A stretch of 64,000 nt of DNA, taken from assembly GCF_000949865.1 (NCBI RefSeq), contig NZ_JWJH01000012.1:193928-257927 (forward strand), given 5' to 3'. Shown here piece by piece: positions 56,488-64,000 of the stretch. The notes beneath the pieces were generated by a model. The model did not search any database. It saw nothing but the letters and a program-made list of their open reading frames with translations, and was not told the DNA's origin. Position 1 is the first letter of the stretch. Each line of letters begins with the position of its first letter. Source of the DNA: Rhizobium nepotum 39/7 (GTDB lineage Bacteria; Pseudomonadota; Alphaproteobacteria; Rhizobiales; Rhizobiaceae). Made by a program: the position numbers and the translations under genes.

Positions 56488-57327
56488 TCAACTATCTAAC
56501 TGCATAAAATCTTTGTTTCTTAGTAAAAAAGTGCCTCTGAAGAGGAAACAGTCCAAGATCTCAAAGCGGTGTTCGAGGAGAAAATTGAGGACAAAAACCG
56601 CTGTACTCTCCCCGCCCCGCTCTGGGCCCGCATCCACCGCCACATATTCAACTCGACAAATATTATCTGCAGCACCTTCCAGTACTTCCGGCTCCATCCC
56701 CTCCGCTTCTACTTTAAGCAGGCGAATAGGCAAATCCCTGATGAAGGTTGAGGCAAATGTATCAAATTTGAGCGTTTTTACCTTTATTTCATTCAAGGCA
56801 TTCTCCGGCTTAAAAAGACTTGAGTCCGCTTCGCTTGTGGCTAAAAAAAACGTCTGCATGCCTTCAGAGTTGCTAAGCGCACAATCGAAAACTTGCTGCG
56901 TCGGTACGTTTCTTTTCAAGGCAGAAAATGCTGTGGGATCTGGTTCAAATCCAAAATATCGGGCGCCACGTTGAGTAGCCCATATTCCGAATTCACCGTT
57001 ATTAGCTCCCACATCAACAATTACATCACCCGGACGTAGGATCATTTCATCCAGCCGATAATCCCACAATAACTGCCTGATTCTTGAATCCAAGCCATCC
57101 TTGTACAGGCCCAATCGGCGCTCATGGGCAACGAACACACGATTTTCAGGAAGCTGCTCGCTATAAAGCCCGTCTACTACTTTAAAGTGTAACGCAGCCT
57201 GTACGTCAAATCCTGATTCTTCAAGAGATTCTTCACTTACCGGAACCTCTTTCACATGATCCGCGCCCTCCAAAAAGGGTTCACTCAACCTAGACGATTT
57301 TTTCCAGATTTTCCTAAATATCTTCAT
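56488..57327 (-). CDS. FkbM-family SAM methyltransferase
   Basis: 279-aa class I methyltransferase. The SAM motif I is DVIVDVGANNGEFGIWATQR, followed by ARYFGFEPDPTAFSALKRNV (typical FkbM) and a later LLKVEAEGMEPEVLEGA. FkbM enzymes O-methylate sugars or lipids; here a sugar of the surface polysaccharide is the probable target. It is the last gene of the minus-strand set, with DUF616 4 bp upstream. A+T content is high compared with the first 50 kb. Confidence 0.88.
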   Translation of the reverse strand: MKIFRKIWKKSSRLSEPFLEGADHVKEVPVSEESLEESGFDVQAALHFKVVDGLYSEQLPENRVFVAHERRLGLYKDGLDSRIRQLLWDYRLDEMILRPGDVIVDVGANNGEFGIWATQRGARYFGFEPDPTAFSALKRNVPTQQVFDCALSNSEGMQTFFLATSEADSSLFKPENALNEIKVKTLKFDTFASTFIRDLPIRLLKVEAEGMEPEVLEGAADNICRVEYVAVDAGPERGGESTAVFVLNFLLEHRFEILDCFLFRGTFLLRNKDFMQLDS

Positions 57328-57331
57328 ATTC

Positions 57332-58141
57332 TCACCGCTTGAATATATGTTTCAACACTGAATCAAAAATCCTTTTAGTGCCACCAAGCAAAAATGGTTT
57401 TCCAACGGCACCAATTTCCTCCTCCTGCGCAGAAACAACGTAGCCAGTGTAGTATCGTTCTGGACGTTTGTATCCCTCAATTGGCCACCTATGAATAGGT
57501 GAGTGATTTATGTCTTCTTTCCTCACAAATACGAAACTATCATCCAATCTGGACATAGCTAACGGCATTGTTAACTGGTCACGCCGTGAATATCGAAGTA
57601 CATAAGAAAACCATTGCTCCATTGCTTCAATACATGCTGGCGACATGTGTCGACGAGCAATGAATCCTCCCCACAAAGGCCTTGACGACAACGCTGATGT
57701 ATATTTTGTTTCTATTAATATTTGCAATTCAGAAAGAACATGAGAATGTTCAAGCCCCGCTGTTCGGACTGCCTCGATCTCATCCGATAACGTCTCTCTG
57801 AAGCTATGCCAGAAGCATCCGAAAAGTGTACGGTCATTGGGGATTAAATACTGCCATACCTTTTCCGCCGACGCCATCAAGCGGACACTTGGATCAATGT
57901 ATATCGATCTTTGGTATGATTGAAGATAGCGATGCGGCCTAATTTTCTGTTCTCTCGAACTACGAGGAAGATCAAGAGACAGAATTGGCTCACATGGAAT
58001 CAACAACCAACCATTTGACTGAAGATTAGGCTGATCAGTAAAGCAAAAATAATCAGCTTCATGGTCGCAATTTATTTCAGGGAGGACATATCCGTCGCCG
58101 ATAATTACTGTATAAATAGCAAGTTTATCTTTGGTCATCAT
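57332..58141 (-). CDS. DUF616-like glycosyltransferase-related protein
   Basis: 269-aa protein starting with DKLAIYTVIIGDGYVLPEIN and then ADYFCFTDQPNLQSNGWLLI, which resembles the DUF616 (TOD1/MUCI70-like) glycosyltransferase group. A mid-region SYQRSIYIDPSVRLMAS resembles the donor-metal site found there. It probably adds a sugar to the polysaccharide. Two ATG codons start the gene; no membrane segment is present. Confidence 0.7.
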   Translation of the reverse strand: MMTKDKLAIYTVIIGDGYVLPEINCDHEADYFCFTDQPNLQSNGWLLIPCEPILSLDLPRSSREQKIRPHRYLQSYQRSIYIDPSVRLMASAEKVWQYLIPNDRTLFGCFWHSFRETLSDEIEAVRTAGLEHSHVLSELQILIETKYTSALSSRPLWGGFIARRHMSPACIEAMEQWFSYVLRYSRRDQLTMPLAMSRLDDSFVFVRKEDINHSPIHRWPIEGYKRPERYYTGYVVSAQEEEIGAVGKPFLLGGTKRIFDSVLKHIFKR

Positions 58142-58198
58142 GAGCCCGACATCAACTGTCTCTTCACCAACTTTAGCAACCGAGCCAAATGTGGATAC

Positions 58199-59218
58199 CT
58201 AGCGAAAAGTGTCGCGATTAGGATCCCGTTTCCCCGCACTGCGCTCCGCACGTCTACTTAAATTTGGAAATTTCGTAGAAGTGATACCCGCGAGTCGACG
58301 CATAATATTGTGAATTAAGGCATCCTTGATCCCCGTCAACGGCTTTTTTCTAGCTACTCTTAACGCGTTCTTCGCCGCGTCTAAATCGTTTCCGGTGGCA
58401 TTCAGTTTGATCGCTAATTCGACATTTTCTCTGCGGTATTTTTCAGCACTCTGGCGCTCATTTGCTATTACGGAGTTTAAGCTATCAAACTGCTCTTCAA
58501 TCCATTTTTTTTGGAAAAAGGACTCTCCGGCGATTTCGAAGTAATTTGCAATAAGCGAGCGAGAATGCTCGGTTCCAATCAAAGATACGAATGGGGCTAG
58601 CTCATCCGAAATCTGATCGCCCCAGAAAAGCACCCCGAGCCCGTGCTCATGCAGAAAATTGATTGAGGGACGGTCAGAAGCAACTTCCGACCAAAAGCGC
58701 CACACCCCAAAATCCCTCTCCCTCACTTCAGTATCATGAAACAAAACAACCGCGCGGTTGGACAATTTCGGAACCCAAGAAAGGAAATCCTCTTTAACGT
58801 CGTCATAAAAGTGCCTTCCGTCCACGTGAAGGATATCTACCGAGTTATCTTCGATATCTTCCAGAGCCTCCGCAAACGTCTTTCTAAGCAAAGTACTAAA
58901 AGAAGAGTATTTTTTGTTCTCCTCTTCAACGGTCGCGTAGACAATATCATCATAATACCCAGCATGTTCATCACCAGCCCACGTATCTACGGCAAAGCAG
59001 TCCGTAGAGAGGCAGTTGACTGCTACTGCTTCACAGAAGCTAAAGTATGAAAAACCATAGTGGGTGCCTAATTCTACAATTCGATTAGGCTTCATAGTGC
59101 GGACGAGCCACATAGAAAAAGGCCCATGCCGCAGCCAAGCAGATACAGGCCTGTACTTCGGCGAATCTATATTCGGATCTATCAGTTGCATTTTTATGCC
59201 TATATCGCGTCGGAACAT
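58199..59218 (-). CDS. Class I methyltransferase with C-terminal coiled coil
   Basis: 339-aa protein. Residues 35-200 form a Methyltransf_24-like SAM domain (RIVELGTHYGFSYFSFCEAV, SVDILHVDGRHFYDDVKEDF, AVVLFHDTEVRERDFGVWRF). After about residue 245 follows a charged, helical tail (SLNSVIANERQSAEKYRREN, ELAIKLNATGNDLDAAKNAL) predicted as a coiled coil, as found in proteins that link methylation to chain-length control in O-antigen synthesis. ATG 59191 is a possible shorter start. Confidence 0.78.
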   Translation of the reverse strand: MFRRDIGIKMQLIDPNIDSPKYRPVSAWLRHGPFSMWLVRTMKPNRIVELGTHYGFSYFSFCEAVAVNCLSTDCFAVDTWAGDEHAGYYDDIVYATVEEENKKYSSFSTLLRKTFAEALEDIEDNSVDILHVDGRHFYDDVKEDFLSWVPKLSNRAVVLFHDTEVRERDFGVWRFWSEVASDRPSINFLHEHGLGVLFWGDQISDELAPFVSLIGTEHSRSLIANYFEIAGESFFQKKWIEEQFDSLNSVIANERQSAEKYRRENVELAIKLNATGNDLDAAKNALRVARKKPLTGIKDALIHNIMRRLAGITSTKFPNLSRRAERSAGKRDPNRDTFR

Positions 59219-59294
59219 TTCAGCTTCCTAGCAGATGGAGGCCGCCGAAATATCTCAATCGTCTTTCCTCAACTCTTCCCGCAAATTAGCCGAC

Positions 59295-60476
59295 CTAAGT
59301 CGCGAGCGCGGTCAAAAGTGCATTGGTGTTGCGATTCCAACCGTAGCGTGAATAGGCACGCTCAGCCGTGTTAACAGCACGGGGGCCATAAACATTCGGC
59401 GTTCTCACTAAGTCAACCGCTGTGCGGAGAGCTTCATGCCATTGCCAGTCATCGACAATCAATGCATCATCCGGATGAGTCACAGCTCTTGTGAATGTAA
59501 AGCTTCGTGATAAGCAGCTGAAAGTTCCGACAACAGCCGCTTCAAAATACTTAAGTTCACTCTTACAGTTCGTAAAATCATTCGATTGCAGCGGGGCGAT
59601 ATTGATATCCACTTCTGCAATGCGCGCCTGAAGATTGACCCAATCTTGCAGCTCAATCACCTCGACACGTTCTGAAAAAGGCGCAAGCTCCTTGAAACTT
59701 TCCATAAAACCGACAATCCGCAGTGTCACGTCGTTATCATTCCGCAAAAGACTACAAAGCGCCTGAACAGCAATTTGAAAGTCTCTGTTGTGTGTTGGAG
59801 ACCCGCTAAAATAACCGATTCTCACAGGTCCGTTCCCATGAAAACCCCTAATTCGTTTCTGTTCGAATAGCTCTTGAGAAAATAGCTGCTGCTTCTTGTT
59901 TAGAAAATTTGGGACAATGCCAACAGGGCGCCTACATACGTTGGCGAGCTTTTCCGCTAAAAACTCATTTGTAGTTATGCCACCGTCGCAAAGGACGGCT
60001 GTCGCCTGTAGCCTTCCAACATACGCGTACCAAGAATTAATATGCGTTTCGTCTGCCGTCGGCTGATCATTATTTGCCAGCACTAAATGTGCGTACCTCG
60101 TATCAAAGACCAGATCATCGAAGTCGGCCAAAATACGCACATTAAAGGCACGCGCACGTGACAAAAGTTCACCAACTGCTCGTCCATATCTTACACGTGC
60201 TAGGACCAGAACTTGGATCTGTGGCAGAAGCGATATTAAATAATCTATCTCATCAAGCGAAAACCAACTTGCTACAATTTCGTTCGGATCAAGTTCACGA
60301 ACGGCCTCCACCATATTAAATACTCGATATCGAAACGTACTCGTGTCTGGCTTCTCATACAGAAAAGCAATTTTTTTTTCCGCCCGAACATGAAGGGCCT
60401 TAACGCGCACATCGAGAGGCTCATCATCCCACGGCGCCCTGTAGGGAATTTTGTTAGCAACTAGATCGGTATACAT
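59295..60476 (-). CDS. GT4-like glycosyltransferase
   Basis: 393-aa GT-B-fold enzyme. The N-terminal half has RILADFDDLVFDTRYAHLVL and LCDGGITTNEFLAEKLANV, and the C-terminal half the donor-site VRIGYFSGSPTHNRDFQIAV and DINIAPLQSNDFTNCKSELK. The last pattern (substrate Glu replaced by KSELKYFEAA) fits GT4 members in polysaccharide gene clusters. The donor and linkage are unknown. It begins 6 bp after the WsaF-like gene. Confidence 0.82.
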   Translation of the reverse strand: MYTDLVANKIPYRAPWDDEPLDVRVKALHVRAEKKIAFLYEKPDTSTFRYRVFNMVEAVRELDPNEIVASWFSLDEIDYLISLLPQIQVLVLARVRYGRAVGELLSRARAFNVRILADFDDLVFDTRYAHLVLANNDQPTADETHINSWYAYVGRLQATAVLCDGGITTNEFLAEKLANVCRRPVGIVPNFLNKKQQLFSQELFEQKRIRGFHGNGPVRIGYFSGSPTHNRDFQIAVQALCSLLRNDNDVTLRIVGFMESFKELAPFSERVEVIELQDWVNLQARIAEVDINIAPLQSNDFTNCKSELKYFEAAVVGTFSCLSRSFTFTRAVTHPDDALIVDDWQWHEALRTAVDLVRTPNVYGPRAVNTAERAYSRYGWNRNTNALLTALAT

Positions 60477-60482
60477 TTAGCC

Positions 60483-61841
60483 TCAACGCTTAATCAAGTC
60501 GTCTAGACGGTCGATTACATTACTCAGCGCCAACCTCCAACTACGACAGATGTTGTCACCAGAAAGATTTTGTCTGCACAACTCTAGATCCTCAGCTTTA
60601 CTCACAAGTTCTTCAATGCCCCTCAAGAGACTCTTTTGGCTAAGATCCGAACAAATAATGTTATGCGAATATTTTTGGAGGCTACGTTTACCAAATGCTG
60701 CATTGGTTAAAACGGGTATACCCATGGCAGCTAAGTCCAGCGGAGGATAAGATGGATGCGGTGTATGCATTAGGCTTAGACCTGCATCCATACCTTGCAA
60801 AAAACTAAGATATTGCTCCCAACCCATCGGCTTGTGGTACTCGGCTTCCAAATTCGATGAAAACTGCAACTTGGGAACATCGTAACCAACGAGATGAATT
60901 TTCCATCTTGCGGCGTCCAAGATTCCTTGCGATGCCGCTTCATCAATCAGGGCGAGACCCGTAGCATAAAGATTTCTTAGATTCTTTGGACGCGCGTAGA
61001 AAAATAAATGTCGCTTCTCCGAAGTCCGGATCCAATTCCGTTGGAGTGAGCTAAAAGCGGGTTCAAAAAAGACACTCCGATCCTCGAGGCTGGGAACTCC
61101 GCACGCTTTGTCAACGAGACAATCGTAAAGAAGCTGAGTGTTAACTGCAACCAACTTCACGGGCTCAGCTAGAGTCGAAGTACAAGCAACGTGATCGTCT
61201 CCCATTGGATAAAACATTCGCTCGTCTTCCTGGAGAAGATAGATAATGCGATCATGCCGCACAGTGTTCAACAAGCATCGAGTTGTCCACCAGGAGGTTG
61301 AGATAAATAGATCATCCGAACAAACTGACAGTTCTCTACTGCCATAGTGGGGGGAGAATTGGAATTCCACCTGCCCAGAAAACTGAATGTTACTTGCTTT
61401 TAAAATCGCCCCAAGACTAGCGGTATCTGGCGGCTCGAGACGAGTAATTATCCTCAGAGGCACTTTGGATCTCTCAGCCCACAATGCGGCTAGCAATAAA
61501 GCAGTCCCAACTCCACCAAAAAGGCTAGACTCCCCTATACTGTCCGTCACCAAATTTATTCGGTTTCCAACACGGGTCTCAGGGAATGTAGTGATTGCTC
61601 GTAGCCCAGGCCACCTCTGATCAAGGTAGCCTTTTACGGTTGGAACGCCATCCGAATGACTCAAAACGGGAGTATTTGCCAACCACGAGTGGTATCGGGT
61701 TCGCACCGATCCATTTCGCTTGTACACCACTCTGCGAAATGCACTCCGCACTTCTTTCTGCTTATTGGCAAGTAACGCCTTGAGCCATCCACGGGGCCTT
61801 CCATCCTTGTGAAATGGAATTCGATACAAAATTTTCTTCAT
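60483..61841 (-). CDS. WsaF-like glycosyltransferase
   Basis: 452-aa GT-B-fold enzyme resembling WsaF, a rhamnosyltransferase of S-layer glycan synthesis. The N-terminal region reads RINLVTDSIGESSLFGGVGT; the C-terminal donor domain has KRHLFFYARPKNLRNLYATG and GMDAGLSLMHTPHPSYPPLD followed by LAAMGIPVLTNAAFG. It starts the minus-strand set; a rhamnose donor made by the rml genes would suit. Codon use shows more A/T at third positions than in the first 47 kb. Confidence 0.8.
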   Translation of the reverse strand: MKKILYRIPFHKDGRPRGWLKALLANKQKEVRSAFRRVVYKRNGSVRTRYHSWLANTPVLSHSDGVPTVKGYLDQRWPGLRAITTFPETRVGNRINLVTDSIGESSLFGGVGTALLLAALWAERSKVPLRIITRLEPPDTASLGAILKASNIQFSGQVEFQFSPHYGSRELSVCSDDLFISTSWWTTRCLLNTVRHDRIIYLLQEDERMFYPMGDDHVACTSTLAEPVKLVAVNTQLLYDCLVDKACGVPSLEDRSVFFEPAFSSLQRNWIRTSEKRHLFFYARPKNLRNLYATGLALIDEAASQGILDAARWKIHLVGYDVPKLQFSSNLEAEYHKPMGWEQYLSFLQGMDAGLSLMHTPHPSYPPLDLAAMGIPVLTNAAFGKRSLQKYSHNIICSDLSQKSLLRGIEELVSKAEDLELCRQNLSGDNICRSWRLALSNVIDRLDDLIKR

Positions 61842-62747
61842 CGTCGACTTCTAAGCGGCAGGTGCATCAGTGACGCACAATTAAAAAAAGTAAATGAACC
61901 TGTACCATCGACTTTGGATTTTGTCGTTGTCAAATTCGCGCCGATAAAATGACGTCAACAGCTTTCTTCAGGTAAGCGGTGAACTGAGGTCGTTACTTCT
62001 GGAATTCAGAGCATGCATGCCTCGATATCGCTGGCCGGCCACCCTGCGGCGATGCGCTCGACGGTCGATCGTCCTCGTGGCATAGACCCCACAGACAGAT
62101 AGGCAGTGTTTCTATAATGGGCCTTTGTTCGTCAAGTCCCTCAGTACCAGTATCTCGTCAAAGATCATGCTTCTGTCCGTGGTCAACACCAGGGTCGCCA
62201 TACCATGCCATAAGATCAGAACTGGCAGGTCAATCTAGGCGGCGTGATTGCCAAAGCATCACAGCACTACTTACAACCTTGCCAGGCTCTCGTCCCGGTG
62301 ACGGGACCTCATTGAGACAAAATTACAATTGCTTCGTCTCGATGCCGCCCCGCAAAGGGGCCTTGCACACTATATGCCATGGGAATTCAAGGCCTGACGC
62401 CATCAGCGCTTACAGTGGAACGCAGTTCGGTACATATTGCATCCCCAGCGCAAGTCCTCATCCTCAAACAACGATTAATCAGAATTGTATTATTGAGAAT
62501 TACCCCCTAATTGCTGAGAAAACACTGGGCTTCTTCCCTAATATGTGGTGTTGACAGGGTCTCGCTATCACATTATCAGCGTGCGCCGAAGCGATAGCGA
62601 CCCTGTTTACCGATTGTTCAGGGTTACGAGCGGTGAGATATCTGACAAAGTCAAAGCAATGGCCCGCTGAACGACTCATCAGATCGTCGTCCAGATTGGC
62701 GCATCTCTATGAGACAAGCCGCAGAAACAAACTAAGGAACATAGAAC
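61842..62747. other. 906-bp region without a credible gene
   Basis: Promoters of the divergent WsaF-like and ABC-exporter genes must be here. A 145-codon plus-strand frame at 62117-62554 has an amino-acid mix (many Ser, Pro, Cys, Arg) unlike a real protein. Around 61990-62090 the minus strand reads in one frame ERIAAGWPASDIEACM, faintly like the end of an IS66-type TnpC, then breaks; this could be an old transposase scar. A small GCCCC-GCAAA-GGGGC hairpin lies near 62347-62361. Confidence 0.4.
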
Positions 62748-64000
62748 TTGATAGGATCTTTTCTGTCGTCAAACGACAAGAAGCTGTTGACCCGGCTTTT
62801 TAAAGAGAACTTCAAAAAGCACGTTGGCTGGTACTCATCAGCAATTGCGGCAATGTTCATCGTTGCCGGTATGACCTCCCTCAGCGCCTGGATCATGCGT
62901 GATATCGTCAACAGCGTTTACCTGAAACAGGGTTTTGACGTTGTTCTTGAGATCGCGTTTGCAGTTGCCGGTATTTTTATTATTAAGGGTCTCGCGACTT
63001 TTGTACAAAGCTATTATCTGAGCAAGGCAGGCAACAGCATCGTCGCAGAACAACAACGTAAAATCTATGATCGGCTTCTAAAGCAGGGAGTTTCATTTTT
63101 TCAGAATCTACCTTCCTCCGAGCTACTGATCCGGGTTACCTACAATGCCCAATCTGCTCGAAATGTGATCGATACCATCGTCACTTCATTTGTCCGTGAT
63201 CTTTTTTCCCTCCTTGGCTTGATCATTGTAATGTTCGCACAGAATTTCCTTCTGAGTGCGATTTCCATGATCATCGGACCTATTGCGATTTTCAGCGTGC
63301 GTTTGGTCCTGCGACGTGTACGCAAAATCATGGAAGCGGAGCTTGCTTCCCTCGGCGAAATCGTCAATGTCGTGCAGGAAACCAGCATCGGCGTTCGCGT
63401 AATTAAAGCATTCTCTCTCGAGAAACTGATGCGCCAGCGCATGAACAAGGCCGTGTCCGACGTCGAGCATCGGGCCAATGGTATTGCGAAGCTTGAGGCG
63501 GCAACCAGCCCAATCATGGAGACTTTATCAGGCCTTGCTATCGCAGCCGTGATTGCTGTGTCCGGTTACACAGTACTCGAAAAAGGTGGCTCACCAGGCG
63601 ACCTGATGGCCTTCATCACCGCACTTCTTCTTGCTTACGAACCAGCAAAACGTTTGGCTCGCATGCGAATCCAGATCGAAAGTGGTATGATCGGTGTGCG
63701 TATGATGTTCGAGGTTTTGGATGCCCCGCTTACGCTCACCGAAAAGAAGGACGCTGCACCTCTCCCCAAGGCAAGCGGCGATGTGGAACTGAAAAACGTC
63801 AGCTTCGAATATGTCTCGGGCCAACCGGTCCTGAAGGATATCAGCGTGCTGTTCGAGGGTGGTAAGATGACTGCGCTGGTCGGACCTTCCGGTAGCGGCA
63901 AGTCCACCATCATCAATCTCATGATGCGCCTTTACGACCCGCAGAACGGTTCTGTTGAAATCAACGGCATGGATTTGCGCGACGTTTCTTTCGCCAGCCT
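62748..64000 (+). CDS. MsbA-type ABC exporter (partial)
   Basis: Half-transporter of the lipid/polysaccharide/drug export group, cut by the right edge after about 417 codons. The membrane domain has about six helices (helix 1 SAIAAMFIVAGMTSLSAWIM), with coupling loops such as QRKIYDRLLKQGVSFFQ. The nucleotide-binding domain begins VELKNVSFEYVSGQPVLKDI, with Walker A ALVGPSGSGKSTIINL; signature and Walker B lie beyond the edge. The start is a TTG at 62748 with AAGGAA about 9 nt upstream, since no nearby ATG fits. It may flip a lipid-linked glycan or lipid A for the adjacent polysaccharide cluster. Confidence 0.85.
   Translation, partial: MIGSFLSSNDKKLLTRLFKENFKKHVGWYSSAIAAMFIVAGMTSLSAWIMRDIVNSVYLKQGFDVVLEIAFAVAGIFIIKGLATFVQSYYLSKAGNSIVAEQQRKIYDRLLKQGVSFFQNLPSSELLIRVTYNAQSARNVIDTIVTSFVRDLFSLLGLIIVMFAQNFLLSAISMIIGPIAIFSVRLVLRRVRKIMEAELASLGEIVNVVQETSIGVRVIKAFSLEKLMRQRMNKAVSDVEHRANGIAKLEAATSPIMETLSGLAIAAVIAVSGYTVLEKGGSPGDLMAFITALLLAYEPAKRLARMRIQIESGMIGVRMMFEVLDAPLTLTEKKDAAPLPKASGDVELKNVSFEYVSGQPVLKDISVLFEGGKMTALVGPSGSGKSTIINLMMRLYDPQNGSVEINGMDLRDVSFAS

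Noticed and set aside
62117-62554. 145-codon frame in the long non-coding stretch
   Set aside because: It lacks a ribosome site, has scattered Cys, Ser and Pro, and shows no family motif or neighbour logic.

Overview
The window is a high-GC alphaproteobacterial chromosome segment that looks like Agrobacterium/Rhizobium. Grounds for this are the divergent katG/oxyR pair, the DUF47-Pit phosphate uptake pair, a duplicated Ku set with a PE-LIG-POL LigD, many ABC uptake systems with their own regulators, and IS66/IS5-type insertion sequences. The genus is an inference from gene content, not from a marker gene.

Layout. 1-5.3 kb: siderophore uptake (FecCD permease cut by the left edge, binding protein, divergent TonB receptor, AraC regulator). 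5.5-9.1 kb: a 58-aa hydrophilic protein, katG and divergent oxyR. 9.1-16.6 kb: a DUF3313 lipoprotein, a two-component system, and a divergent RND efflux adaptor and pump. 16.9-19.2 kb: a Nudix hydrolase and DUF47-Pit with a PHO-box-like direct repeat. 19.3-24.6 kb: non-homologous end joining genes (Ku, LigD, second Ku, a 95-aa coupled protein) and an SDR dehydrogenase. 24.8-27.1 kb: an MHYT-PAS-GGDEF-EAL protein. 27.3-34.5 kb: a peptide-family ABC importer split around a mannonate dehydratase-like gene and a GntR regulator; a 12-bp motif is shared by two of its promoter regions. 34.7-35.6 kb: an isolated glycosyltransferase. 35.7-42.6 kb: a minus-strand operon of a LacI regulator, FAD oxidoreductase and Ugp-type sugar importer, preceded by two tandem LacI-like palindromes. 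42.8-47.0 kb: a secreted esterase-like hydrolase, a UvrD-type helicase and DNA polymerase IV.

47.3-64 kb is a surface-polysaccharide region. It starts with tightly coupled rmlCBDA (dTDP-L-rhamnose), then a GT2 glycosyltransferase and an RgpF-like rhamnan protein. A nested mobile-element block follows: a complete IS66-family element with 22-bp inverted repeats and a perfect 8-bp target duplication, inserted in an IS5-family remnant exactly between its Shine-Dalgarno and start codon. After it come, on the minus strand, an FkbM methyltransferase, a DUF616 protein, a second methyltransferase, a GT4 and a WsaF-like glycosyltransferase, then about 0.9 kb with no credible gene and an MsbA-type ABC exporter cut by the right edge. 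From about 50.7 to 62.7 kb the DNA is visibly richer in A+T than the rest, which fits horizontal acquisition.

The parts most worth following are the rhamnose-type polysaccharide island, the nested insertion, the small gene coupled to the second Ku, and the operator-like sequences. No CRISPR array, rRNA or tRNA was seen.
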